The translations under genes were made by a program, and so were the position numbers. From Actinomycetaceae bacterium (lineage in GTDB: Bacteria > Actinomycetota > Actinomycetes > Actinomycetales > Actinomycetaceae): DNA of 64,000 nucleotides. Positions 41,959 through 50,005 of the stretch are shown here, piece after piece (positions within the stretch are counted from its first letter, which is position 1; each line of letters opens with the position of its first letter). Under the pieces are notes generated by a model that saw only the letters and a program-made list of their open reading frames with translations, ran no database searches and was not told the origin of the DNA. The stretch is taken from the NCBI GenBank assembly GCA_030538185.1, contig JAUNUK010000001.1, positions 236,296 through 300,295 of the forward strand, written 5' to 3'.

Positions 41959-42660
41959 ATGGCTGCACCGCAGCGAGGTAGAAACTCAGAGGCTTCCGGC
42001 GAGGGACGCGGCGAAGACCGCCGCGAACGTCGCTCTGGCCGCCGTGAGGAACGTCGTGACAATCGTCGCGGCGAAGCAAGAGATCAGTACATTGAGCGCG
42101 TCGTCACCATTAACCGCGTCTCCAAGGTTGTCAAGGGTGGTCGTCGCTTTAGCTTCTCTGCCCTGGTCGTTGTTGGGGATGGCGAAGGCACGGTTGGCGT
42201 TGGCTACGGCAAGGCGAAGGAAGTTCCCGCCGCTATTGCCAAGGGCGTTGAGGAAGCTAAAAAGTCTTTCTTCAAGGTCCCGCTAATTCAGCGCACCATT
42301 ACCCACCAGGTCCAAGGCGAGGACGCTGCAGGCGTTGTCCTGTTGCGTCCAGCGTCACCCGGTACTGGCGTTATCGCCGGCGGCCCGGTGCGCGCCGTCA
42401 TGGAAGCCGCAGGCGTCCATGACATCCTTTCGAAATCGCTGGGCTCGGCAAATGCCCTGAATATCGTGCGTGCCACGGTTGCCGGGTTGAAGATGCTGGA
42501 ACAGCCCGAGGCCGTAGCAGCCAGGCGTGGACTTCCCGTTGAGAAGGTCGCTCCCGCCAGCATGCTGCGCGCACGCGCCGAGGGCGCAGCCAAGAAGCGT
42601 GAGGATGCCGAAAAGGCTGAGGCTGAGGCTTCAGCCGAAGGAGTGAGCGCCAATGGCTAA
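41959..42660 (+). CDS. rpsE: 30S ribosomal protein S5
   Basis: A 233-residue S5, involved in fidelity and mRNA unwinding. After about 45 residues of Arg/Glu/Gly-rich sequence the usual [20 protein letters not shown] begins; [18 protein letters not shown] and a 30-residue Ala/Glu tail follow. Such N- and C-terminal extensions are common in actinobacteria. AGAAGAGGAAG precedes the ATG. It overlaps rpmD by eight bases. Confidence 0.97.
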   Translation: MAAPQRGRNSEASGEGRGEDRRERRSGRREERRDNRRGEARDQYIERVVTINRVSKVVKGGRRFSFSALVVVGDGEGTVGVGYGKAKEVPAAIAKGVEEAKKSFFKVPLIQRTITHQVQGEDAAGVVLLRPASPGTGVIAGGPVRAVMEAAGVHDILSKSLGSANALNIVRATVAGLKMLEQPEAVAARRGLPVEKVAPASMLRARAEGAAKKREDAEKAEAEASAEGVSANG

Positions 42661-42838
42661 GCAGTTGAAGATCACCCAGCTTAAGTCTGTTATTGGCAGC
42701 CCTGAAGATCAGAGGCAGACAATGACGGCACTGGGGCTGAAGAAGATTCGTCAGGTCGTGACGCAACCCGATAACCCTGCAACCCGCGGGATGGTTTTGA
42801 AGGTCCGTCACCTAGTTAAGGTTGAGGAGGTCGACTGA
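42653..42838 (+). CDS. rpmD: 50S ribosomal protein L30
   Basis: A 61-residue L30. [19 protein letters not shown] and the ending [15 protein letters not shown] are typical of the family, including the GLKKIRQ middle. The start lies inside the rpsE end, with GAAGGAG upstream. One base separates its stop from rplO. Confidence 0.97.
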   Translation: MAKQLKITQLKSVIGSPEDQRQTMTALGLKKIRQVVTQPDNPATRGMVLKVRHLVKVEEVD

Positions 42839-42839
42839 G

Positions 42840-43706
42840 ATGGCCGAGTCCAAGACTCCTGAAGAAGAGGGTAAGCCTGAGGTAAAGAAGGCCGCGCCTA
42901 AGAAGGCGACAGCCAAGAAGGCTGCCCCTAAGGCAGCCGAGGAAAAGAAAGCAGCTGCGCCCAAGAAGCCGGCGGCCAAGAAAGCTGAGGCCAGCGAGGC
43001 GAAGACTGAGGCGGCAGCCACAAAGGCTGCGCCTAAGAAGCCCGCTGCTAAGGCGAGCGCAGCAAAGGCTACCGAGGAAAAGAAGCCTGCTACCAAGGCC
43101 GCAGCGGCCAAGGCTCCGGCCAAGACTGCTGCAGCTGCAAAGGCCGACGACGCTGAAAAACCTGCGGCGACTAAGGCTCCGGCCAAGACCGCTGCAGCCA
43201 CAAAGGCCACAAAGGCCACCAAGGCAACCAAGGCCGCTAAGGCTGATGATGAAGTGGATAACGCCCGCGTTATTAAGATTCATCACCTGCGTCCAGCTCC
43301 AGGTGCCAAGAAGCGCAAGATCCGTGTGGGTCGCGGTGAAGGCTCCAAGGGTAAGACAGCTGGACGTGGCACCAAGGGAACCAAGGCCCGTTACCAGGTC
43401 CCAGCACGTTTCGAGGGCGGCCAGATGCCACTGCATATGCGCTTGCCTAAGTTGCGTGGCTTCAAAAACCCCTTCCGTGTGGAGTACCAGGTTGTTAACC
43501 TGGAGCGCCTGGAAGAGGTCTTCCCCAAGGGCGGAGACATTACTGTTGAAGACTTGGTGAATAACGGTCTGGTGCGTCCAAAGCGCCTAGTCAAGGTCCT
43601 GGGGACAGGTGACATCAAGGTCAAGGTTAACTTGACCGTGGATGCCTGGTCCGATTCGGCCAAGACTAAGATCGAAGCAGCAGGCGGAAGCCTCACATCA
43701 CGCTAA
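42840..43706 (+). CDS. rplO: 50S ribosomal protein L15 with long Lys/Ala-rich N-terminal extension
   Basis: A 288-residue L15, about twice the usual 145-150. The ribosomal domain begins near residue 140 ([19 protein letters not shown]) and carries [20 protein letters not shown] and [18 protein letters not shown]. The preceding 135 or so residues are almost entirely Lys, Ala, Pro, Thr and Glu in [13 protein letters not shown] and KATKATKAT repeats, like histone H1 tails or the C-terminus of mycobacterial HupB. The ATG at 42840 follows GAGGAGGTCGACTG and is required, because no other good start precedes the conserved domain. The extension may bind rRNA or DNA; its role is not known. Confidence 0.96.
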   Translation: MAESKTPEEEGKPEVKKAAPKKATAKKAAPKAAEEKKAAAPKKPAAKKAEASEAKTEAAATKAAPKKPAAKASAAKATEEKKPATKAAAAKAPAKTAAAAKADDAEKPAATKAPAKTAAATKATKATKATKAAKADDEVDNARVIKIHHLRPAPGAKKRKIRVGRGEGSKGKTAGRGTKGTKARYQVPARFEGGQMPLHMRLPKLRGFKNPFRVEYQVVNLERLEEVFPKGGDITVEDLVNNGLVRPKRLVKVLGTGDIKVKVNLTVDAWSDSAKTKIEAAGGSLTSR

Positions 43707-43713
43707 AACACTA

Positions 43714-43749
43714 GGTGGGTGACCTGCACATAGGGGTAGGTCACCCACC
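43714..43749. terminator. Hairpin between rplO and secY
   Basis: GGTGGGTGACCT (43714-43725) pairs perfectly over 12 bp with AGGTCACCCACC (43738-43749). No T-run follows, so it is a terminator without a U-tract or an RNA processing signal separating spc from secY-adk-map. Confidence 0.65.
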
Positions 43750-43839
43750 AAGTGAGAGACTACGCAATCAAAGTCCGTGTTGCGGTAGTCTGAAGCAGGC
43801 GCTGTATGCACGGTGCTGAATCGAACCCCTGGAGGACTT

Positions 43840-45132
43840 TTGTTCAACGCTTTCATCCAAGCGTTCAAGACGCCTGATGTCAGGCGTAAGCTTGTTTTCA
43901 CGCTGTTTATCATGGCGCTGTTTCGGGCCGGCTCATTCGTTCCACTGCCCGGTGTGAGCTTTACGAACGTTCAATACTGTGTCCAGCAATCCGAGCAAGG
44001 GGGTTTGCTTGACCTGATGAACCTGTTCTCAGGTGGAGCACTGCTGCAGCTCTCAGTCTTTGCCTTGGGTATCATGCCCTACATCACGGCCTCGATTATC
44101 ACCCAGCTGTTGCGTGTGGTCATCCCCAGGTTCGAGGACCTGCACAAGGAAGGCCAGACCGGGCAGGCAGTGCTTACCCAATACACGCGCTACCTGACCA
44201 TCGCCCTGGGTGTCCTCCAATCCACGACGATTATTACTGCGGGCCGCACAGGAGCCCTCTTCGGAGGCACCTGTGATCGCCAAATCATCCCGGACCAGTC
44301 CGTGTGGACTTTCGTTTTGCAGATTATGGTCATGACGGCTGCAACAGGCCTGATCATGTGGATGGGTGAACTCATCACCGAAAAAGGCATCGGCAACGGC
44401 ATGTCCCTATTGATTTTCACCTCGATTATCGCCTCGATGCCCACAAACCTGTGGGGCGTTGCCCAGTCGAACGACGGTCTGAAAAAAGCCGCTTTGGTTT
44501 TGGCACTCATCCTGCTCGTCACCCTCGCGGTCGTTTTTGTCGAACAGTCCACCAGACGCATCCCCGTCCAGTACGCCAAGCGCATGGTGGGCCGTCGCCT
44601 GTACGGCGGCACCAGCACCTACATCCCGCTGAAGATCAACATGTCGGGCGTTATTCCCGTCATTTTCTCCTCATCGATCCTCGCATTGCCTCAGATGATT
44701 GCCGGTTTCGCAGATCGTGAAAAGCCTTGGGTCCAGTGGATCCAATCCAACTTTGCGCAGACCTCCTGGGTTTACATGGTGGTTTATGGCTTGCTCACCT
44801 TCGCCTTTGCTTTCTTCTACACCTCGATCACTTTCAACCCTGACGAGGTCGCAGACAATATGAAGAAGTACGGTGGCTTCATTCCCGGTATCAGGGCTGG
44901 CAAACCGACCGCCGAGTACCTTCGTTACACCATGAGCCGTATTACTACGGCGGGTGCCACATACCTGACCATCGTGGCCTTACTTCCACAGATCGCAATG
45001 ACCGCCATGGGGATCACTTCCATGCCTTTCGGCGGTACAACAATCCTGATCGTGGTGGGCGTAGGCTTGCAGACAGTCAAGGAAATCAACGCCCAGCTGC
45101 AGCAGCATCACTATGAAGGATTCTTGAAGTGA
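43840..45132 (+). CDS. secY: Preprotein translocase subunit SecY
   Basis: A 430-residue ten-span membrane channel of the Sec translocase. AFKTPDVRRKLVFTLFIMALFRAG is the N-terminal region, TEKGIGNGMSLLIF is the conserved cytoplasmic motif, and MKKYGGFIPGIRAGKPT is the C5-loop region used by SecA and ribosomes. The TTG at 43840 was chosen because GGAGG lies five bases upstream and the N-terminus then matches other SecY; a GTG nine codons earlier is in frame. The stop overlaps adk by four bases. Confidence 0.96.
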   Translation: MFNAFIQAFKTPDVRRKLVFTLFIMALFRAGSFVPLPGVSFTNVQYCVQQSEQGGLLDLMNLFSGGALLQLSVFALGIMPYITASIITQLLRVVIPRFEDLHKEGQTGQAVLTQYTRYLTIALGVLQSTTIITAGRTGALFGGTCDRQIIPDQSVWTFVLQIMVMTAATGLIMWMGELITEKGIGNGMSLLIFTSIIASMPTNLWGVAQSNDGLKKAALVLALILLVTLAVVFVEQSTRRIPVQYAKRMVGRRLYGGTSTYIPLKINMSGVIPVIFSSSILALPQMIAGFADREKPWVQWIQSNFAQTSWVYMVVYGLLTFAFAFFYTSITFNPDEVADNMKKYGGFIPGIRAGKPTAEYLRYTMSRITTAGATYLTIVALLPQIAMTAMGITSMPFGGTTILIVVGVGLQTVKEINAQLQQHHYEGFLK

Positions 45133-45704
45133 CACGCCTGACCATTATGGGTCCTCCCGGAGCGGGAAAGGGCACACAGGCGCAACACGTCGCAGCACGC
45201 CTCAATATCCCAGCCATCTCTACGGGATCGATTTTCCGTAAACACATGCGCGAAGGCACAGATTTAGGCATTTTGGCTGCAGGTTTCATTGAAGAGGGCG
45301 AGTTCGTCCCCGACGAGGTCACTAATTCAATGGTCCGAGGGCGCCTCGAAAAAGACGACTGCGCCCAAGGTTTCTTGCTCGACGGTTACCCACGTTCGGT
45401 CGCCCAAGCTCAGTACCTGGATTCGATTCTAGAAGTTTTGGGTCAAGGTGCATTGGATGGTGTGCTGTGCCTAGAACTGGGGATCGAAGAATCAGTACAA
45501 CGCATTTTGGCGCGTGCCCTCACCCAGGATCGCAAGGATGATACAGAGCCTGTTATCAGGCACCGTATGGATGTGTACCACGAGCAGACAGAGCCGCTCT
45601 TGTCGTATTATCGCAATGCGGGTCTCCTGATTGAGATAGACGGATCAGGGAGCATTGAAGACGTCCAGCAACGTATTGACCTTGTCCTTCAACGTTTCGT
45701 GTAG
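45129..45704 (+). CDS. adk: Adenylate kinase
   Basis: A 191-residue AMP/ATP phosphotransferase. GPPGAGKGTQAQHVA is the P-loop, STGSIFRKHM the AMP site, and GFLLDGYPRSVAQAQ the catalytic Arg region. The lid (ALTQDRKDDTEPVIRHR) is the short form without zinc Cys. The usual GDxxR near the AMP site reads GSIFR. The GTG start overlaps the secY stop (GTGA), giving coupled translation. Confidence 0.97.
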   Translation: MTRLTIMGPPGAGKGTQAQHVAARLNIPAISTGSIFRKHMREGTDLGILAAGFIEEGEFVPDEVTNSMVRGRLEKDDCAQGFLLDGYPRSVAQAQYLDSILEVLGQGALDGVLCLELGIEESVQRILARALTQDRKDDTEPVIRHRMDVYHEQTEPLLSYYRNAGLLIEIDGSGSIEDVQQRIDLVLQRFV

Positions 45705-45712
45705 GTGGTGTA

Positions 45713-46582
45713 ATGCGGGCTAAATCTGGGAGAATCGAAATAAAGACGCCTGCGCAGATCGTCAAGATGCGCAGGGCAGGACTTATTGTCGCCCAGATTC
45801 ATGAGGCACTTCGCGAGGCTACCGTGCCGGGGGTAACAACCGAAGAACTCGATAAAGTTTCGGCAGATGTGATCGCCCGCAATAACGCCCACTCCAACTT
45901 TTTAGGGTATGGCGGTTTCCCTGCAACGGTGTGTATCTCAGTCAATGACCAGGTTGTGCACGGTATCCCAGGGAAACAAATCCTAGAAAAGGGAGATCTG
46001 GTTTCTTTCGATTGCGGTGCCTATATTCTCGATGAGCACGGCAAGCAATGGCATGGAGATGCCGCATTTTCCATGATTGTTGGTGGAGATGCCTATGGAC
46101 ACCCTGATGATCTGGCTCTTATTGCCACCACCCAGGCCGCCCTATGGAATGCCATTGCAGCACTCGGACAAGGCGATCACATTGGGGTTGTGGGCGATGC
46201 GGTCGAGGCCGTTGTCGCGCAAGATGCCATAAGCAATGGCTGGGCTGCAGGCATTGTCGAGGAGTTCGTCGGCCACGGGATCGGTACCTCTATGCACCAG
46301 GCACCCGATGTCTTGAATTATTCGGTACGCGGTAAAAGCAGAAAACTCAAGACAGGCATGGTTCTGGCCGTTGAACCGATTTTGGTCAGAGGTTCTGGTT
46401 TGGTGAGGGAACTGAGCGATGGATGGACTGTCGTGACCCAAGACAAAACAAATGCAGCGCACTGCGAGCACACGGTTGCTATCCTTCCAGGTGGAGTCTG
46501 GGTCTTAACAGCCTTTGACGGAGGCCGCGACGGCTTGGCAGCTTTTGGGATGTCCCCCAGGGCGGTTGCTCAACGTGGATAA
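45713..46582 (+). CDS. map: Methionine aminopeptidase, type I
   Basis: A 289-residue metalloprotease that removes the initiator Met. The five metal ligands are visible: Asp in SFDCGAY, Asp in HGDAAFS, His in GHGIGTSMH, Glu in AVEPILV and Glu in HCEHTVAI. IKTPAQIVKMRRAGLIVA is the typical start. It lies eight bases after adk, completing the secY-adk-map unit; GTAGGTGG precedes the ATG. Other actinobacteria often have a second map elsewhere. Confidence 0.97.
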   Translation: MRAKSGRIEIKTPAQIVKMRRAGLIVAQIHEALREATVPGVTTEELDKVSADVIARNNAHSNFLGYGGFPATVCISVNDQVVHGIPGKQILEKGDLVSFDCGAYILDEHGKQWHGDAAFSMIVGGDAYGHPDDLALIATTQAALWNAIAALGQGDHIGVVGDAVEAVVAQDAISNGWAAGIVEEFVGHGIGTSMHQAPDVLNYSVRGKSRKLKTGMVLAVEPILVRGSGLVRELSDGWTVVTQDKTNAAHCEHTVAILPGGVWVLTAFDGGRDGLAAFGMSPRAVAQRG

Positions 46583-46605
46583 AAACTCAGCATCGGGCAA
46601 CAACA

Positions 46606-46634
46606 TTCAACCCTGTCTAGCTTTGCCGTAGACT
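46606..46634 (+). promoter_or_regulatory. Candidate promoter of the acidic-protein gene
   Basis: TTCAAC (46606-46611) and TAGACT (46629-46634) with a 17-base spacer, 25 bases before the GTG start. Confidence 0.5.
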
Positions 46635-46659
46635 GGTCGAGTCACATGAGGAGGAAATA

Positions 46660-47955
46660 GTGGACCAGCATAACCAACAGCCTGTCCCGCCACGTTTCGC
46701 ATCAGGGCCAGCTGTATCTGCGCAGGCACATACGTCTTTTCGGGAGGTCGGCGAAGACACACCCAGGGTCACATTGACCGCACAGGAACGCCGCGACATT
46801 GAAAGGCTGCGCGCCAAGGCAGAGGCCCACACGCCTGATGCCTCTGGTCACACAGGGCGTACGACCTTGCCCAGGATGTTACCAACGGTTCCTGAACTCA
46901 TGGACGAGCTCGCACACAACGTTGAAGACCATCGCCGTATGCCCTCTATCGCGGTGCAAAGGGGCATCGATCCCAGTCCTTTACAGAAGGCTGGCTTCGA
47001 CTGGCGAGTCGTAGCAGACCAGGCCATCGAGGCGCTCAAAACTGGCTCGAAACGTCCGCTACCCTTAGCAAACGACCCGACTTCCCCCAAGATTCCTGGC
47101 CTCGCCTACGTTCCTCCTCTGACCCCCAGGGAAGAAGACGATCTGCAAGACACCGATATTTCCTCTGCAGACATTCCCGAGGGCGACATCGACGAGACCG
47201 TGGCTTTGGAAGAGGAAGCGGCTATTGACGCTGCCGAAGATTTCGAAGAGATTGAGGTCGATTTTGACGCCGAAGCTCTCGACAATGATTTTGATGCGCT
47301 TGTCTCGCAAGACGCAGCACCTGACTCCACAGACGCGCCTGCTATAGAGGATCTGCCCACCTCTGAGGAACTTGCCGAGGATGTCGAAGAGCTAGACGAT
47401 TCGCAAGAAACACTTCAGGCTTTGGACGACAGTTTCGAAGAACCCGCCCTCGGCAATGAAGAAATTGCTGAGGAGGTAAGGGCTCCGCTGGCCTCGGAAT
47501 CTCAATCTTTTGAGGACCCAAGCGAAGACGAGGGGACTGTCTTTAGAGGTGTGGAAGATGAGATCGTCGAGGAGTTTGTGCCTGAGGATTCTCCGGGTGC
47601 CTTGGATGGGGATCGCAGTTACGAAACCCCCATTGATGACGAGCCGATAGAAGAGATTGAGTTAGAGGCACTTGAGTTGCCTGCTGAGTTGCCTGTCGAG
47701 GTTGCCGAGGATCTTCCTGATGAGGTACCTGTTGAGGAGCCTGTTGAAGATGAGATGCAGGTGCAAGATGAGGCTGATGTTCAGGATGTGACTGATGCGG
47801 GGGTGGCACCTCCGCCGGCTCCGCCCTCTAGTCCAGAGGATAATATTTCGTGGTCGAGTGAAGCTGATGGTGTAGAGCAACAGAATTCGCAGTCCGAAGA
47901 TGTAGACTTAGAGCCGAAGAAGTCATTTTGGAAACGCTTCTTCGGGAAGGACTAA
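46660..47955 (+). CDS. Acidic low-complexity protein of unknown function
   Basis: A 431-residue protein I do not recognise. The first 150 residues are mixed, with a possible helical segment (LPTVPELMDELAHNVEDHRR). From about residue 155 to 410 it is strongly acidic and probably disordered, rich in Glu, Asp, Pro and Ala. The last dozen residues, KKSFWKRFFGKD, are basic and aromatic and could form an amphipathic membrane-binding helix. No signal peptide is seen, so it is likely cytoplasmic. GAGGAGGAAATA precedes the GTG. It is followed after 120 bases by a signal-peptidase-like gene. A 13-mer copy encodes PALGNE. Confidence 0.7.
   Translation: MDQHNQQPVPPRFASGPAVSAQAHTSFREVGEDTPRVTLTAQERRDIERLRAKAEAHTPDASGHTGRTTLPRMLPTVPELMDELAHNVEDHRRMPSIAVQRGIDPSPLQKAGFDWRVVADQAIEALKTGSKRPLPLANDPTSPKIPGLAYVPPLTPREEDDLQDTDISSADIPEGDIDETVALEEEAAIDAAEDFEEIEVDFDAEALDNDFDALVSQDAAPDSTDAPAIEDLPTSEELAEDVEELDDSQETLQALDDSFEEPALGNEEIAEEVRAPLASESQSFEDPSEDEGTVFRGVEDEIVEEFVPEDSPGALDGDRSYETPIDDEPIEEIELEALELPAELPVEVAEDLPDEVPVEEPVEDEMQVQDEADVQDVTDAGVAPPPAPPSSPEDNISWSSEADGVEQQNSQSEDVDLEPKKSFWKRFFGKD
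47445..47457 (+). repeat. Dispersed 13-mer CGCCCTCGGCAAT, copy 14
   Basis: Exact copy, C variant, in the acidic low-complexity gene, read as PALGN. Confidence 0.85.
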
Positions 47956-48074
47956 GCCTAGAACTCGTGCAGTGTAGCTGAGAAAATGCTGGGAAATAAC
48001 TCAATTATCGGGTCATGTTGCCGATAGACATGACTGGGTTATCAATCGGTTTAGCTATAGCAGGAAGGTAGTTT

Positions 48075-48968
48075 GTGGAGAGGCAAGGTGAAAGTGATCG
48101 TCGTGTAGCATCAGGTGCTGCACGCGAGGACTTTCCGATCTCTGTTCCACAAGTGAGGGGTTCAACAGCCCCAGCTCCTAGCCTTTCGGATTTGGAGCGC
48201 ACGGGGGAGGTCGCAATTTTGCGGCCCAGGGGCCATGGCGAAGCCTATGAGAATATGCCGGCCAGGACTGTCATCCCTCCCGCCAGGCACCCTGAAAGCG
48301 ACGATAGCGGGCCGACGCTAGTGATTGATGGCGCTTCTGTGCGCAGCTTTGTCCTCAAGTCTTTAGCCGTGTTGCTGGTAATTTTTATTACCCTGGTCAT
48401 GCTCGGAAGTATCGTCATTCCTCGTCTGATGGGCTGGGTTCCCTTAAGCGTCCAGGGCACGACCATGTCACCTACCTTCAAACCCGGTACAGAAATTATC
48501 GTGCAGCCCCTGCGGGAAGAGGCAAAGAGCCAGCTGTCAGTCAATGACGTTATTACTTTCCAGCGTTATCAGGCCTCGGGTGCCTCGGATGGCTACATTT
48601 CGCACAGGATTTTTAACATCTCTCAAGAAAGAGATGGCTCGGTCAGCTATATCACCAAGGGCGATGGTCTAGCACAGCCTGATGCGATCCCTGTCCAAGC
48701 TTCGCAGGTCAAGGGCATTGTGAGGTACCACTTGCCCTATGTGGGACACCTGACCGATGCCATGAATGAGACTCAACAGTCCTTGGCTTTAGTGGGGCTT
48801 GCTGGGGTGCTGTTTGCCTATGCGGGCTGGCAGGTCGGTACGGCGATTATTAATGCGCGAGACCCACAAGCCCAGGCCAGACGGGCACGCTTGCGTGCGG
48901 CCGCGGCTGCTGGCCGCCTTGAAGCAGATAGAAAACGTGCCGCCAGACGCGCCGGCGCACTGAGCTAG
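48075..48968 (+). CDS. Signal peptidase I-like protein with Thr at the nucleophile position
   Basis: A 297-residue membrane protein related to the ER-type (SipW-like) signal peptidases. About 90 soluble residues precede a membrane span (near 95-120); GTTMSPTFKPGTEI aligns with the catalytic box SGSMEPT, DVITFQR and GYISHRIFNI (with the His) follow, and KGDGLAQPDAIPV is the third conserved box. A second span lies near residue 245, followed by an Arg/Ala-rich tail. The residue before Met in the catalytic box is Thr rather than Ser. The enzyme may use Thr, or be inactive. The GTG at 48075 follows AGGAAGG. Its substrate could be surface or pilin-like proteins, but none is adjacent. Confidence 0.8.
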   Translation: MERQGESDRRVASGAAREDFPISVPQVRGSTAPAPSLSDLERTGEVAILRPRGHGEAYENMPARTVIPPARHPESDDSGPTLVIDGASVRSFVLKSLAVLLVIFITLVMLGSIVIPRLMGWVPLSVQGTTMSPTFKPGTEIIVQPLREEAKSQLSVNDVITFQRYQASGASDGYISHRIFNISQERDGSVSYITKGDGLAQPDAIPVQASQVKGIVRYHLPYVGHLTDAMNETQQSLALVGLAGVLFAYAGWQVGTAIINARDPQAQARRARLRAAAAAGRLEADRKRAARRAGALS

Positions 48969-49104
48969 TTGCGCCACAGCCCTAAGACTTTGGTCATGTC
49001 CGGGGTTCCCCGTATGATGTGAAACCGAGTAGAAAGTGTGTCTGTATAGCACAGATATGGCTGTTGCTTATGCCCAAATCGGCTACCTATCAAGGGGGAT
49101 CCAA

Positions 49105-49542
49105 ATGAGTGGACCAACCATGGTCACCATGGCGCGAATAAAACGCATTTTTGACGATATGAAACTGGTCTACGACGTGGATGCTGATGGTGACCTGCGT
49201 CTGGGGTGGGACAATGCTCAGCTATACGTAATAGTCGAAGAATCTCGCGCGCGTATGAACGCGGGGTGGCGAGGACGCCCCAGCAACCCTGAGGACCTTG
49301 CAAAGATCACCGAAATGGTTGTCGACTGTAATAGCAACAGGGTCGGCCCCAAGGCAGCAATTCTCGAGGGCGAAGAAGGCTCCATTGTGACGGCAGAGTG
49401 CGCCGTTTACTCCACCACCGGGCTAAGCGACGAACAGCTTGAAAACTGGGTTAATGTCTCTGTTGAAATGTGCATGGGCTTCCTAATGGAAGTTGAAGAA
49501 GTCATGCCCCACCTGGTTACCTGGGACGAAGAGGAGGACTGA
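49105..49542 (+). CDS. YbjN-domain protein, first copy
   Basis: A 145-residue cytoplasmic protein of the YbjN family, whose fold resembles type III secretion chaperones. MVTMARIKRIFDDMKLVYDVDADGDLRLGWDNAQLYVIVEE is the usual first half, and LSDEQLENWVNVSVEMCMGFLMEVEE the C-terminal helix. The ATG at 49105 has AAGGGGGAT about seven bases upstream; upstream codons are in frame but have no ribosome-binding site. It opens a four-gene unit: the next YbjN gene starts one base after its stop. YbjN proteins have no settled biochemical activity; a binding or chaperone role is likely. Confidence 0.8.
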   Translation: MSGPTMVTMARIKRIFDDMKLVYDVDADGDLRLGWDNAQLYVIVEESRARMNAGWRGRPSNPEDLAKITEMVVDCNSNRVGPKAAILEGEEGSIVTAECAVYSTTGLSDEQLENWVNVSVEMCMGFLMEVEEVMPHLVTWDEEED

Positions 49543-49543
49543 A

Positions 49544-50005
49544 ATGTCGTGGTTTAAGAAGGCATCCAAAGAAGACGAAAGTGCCGGACAAGTTTCCATT
49601 GAAAGGGTTATGGCGCGACTGGCGTCCATGGAATATAACGTCAATCAATTTGGCGATGGAGAGCCAGCCTGCGGCGCATACTTTGACGGTGTTCCTGTCA
49701 CTTTCCTAGTCCTCAATGATCGATTCCTGGTTGTCAAAGGCAACGGTTGGTTCAATATGGAGGCCTCAAGGCAGGCAGAGGTCCAGGTCAAGGCCAATAG
49801 TTGGAACTCGGATACCTGGTTTGGTACCGCATACCCCTTCAGCGATGAGGACGGCCTGCAGGTTCTTTGCGACTACAGCTTTGACTGTGAAAAAGGCGTG
49901 ACCGATCAGCAGATTGATGACACCATCGGCGTAGGGATCTCGGTGACCGTGCAGTGTATTGAACAGATGGCCGAAGAACTAGGCGTAGAGGTTACAACTA
50001 ACTAG
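49544..50005 (+). CDS. YbjN-domain protein, second copy
   Basis: A 153-residue paralogue of the preceding protein. ISIERVMARLASMEYNVNQFGDGEP-like sequence (here VSIERVMARLASMEYNV) opens it, with a FDGVPVTFLVLNDRF core and a C-terminal helix ITVQCIEQMAEELG-like (VTVQCIEQMAEELG). GAGGAGGACTG lies before the ATG, inside the upstream stop region. It abuts the Hsp90-family gene with no gap, so the products are likely made in fixed ratio. Two adjacent YbjN copies suggest a heterodimer or two distinct clients. Confidence 0.78.
   Translation: MSWFKKASKEDESAGQVSIERVMARLASMEYNVNQFGDGEPACGAYFDGVPVTFLVLNDRFLVVKGNGWFNMEASRQAEVQVKANSWNSDTWFGTAYPFSDEDGLQVLCDYSFDCEKGVTDQQIDDTIGVGISVTVQCIEQMAEELGVEVTTN

Noticed and set aside
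42840..43260. Frameshift or spurious fusion at the start of rplO
   Set aside because: The extension is in frame, starts with a well-placed ribosome-binding site after rpmD and keeps a uniform Lys/Ala composition.
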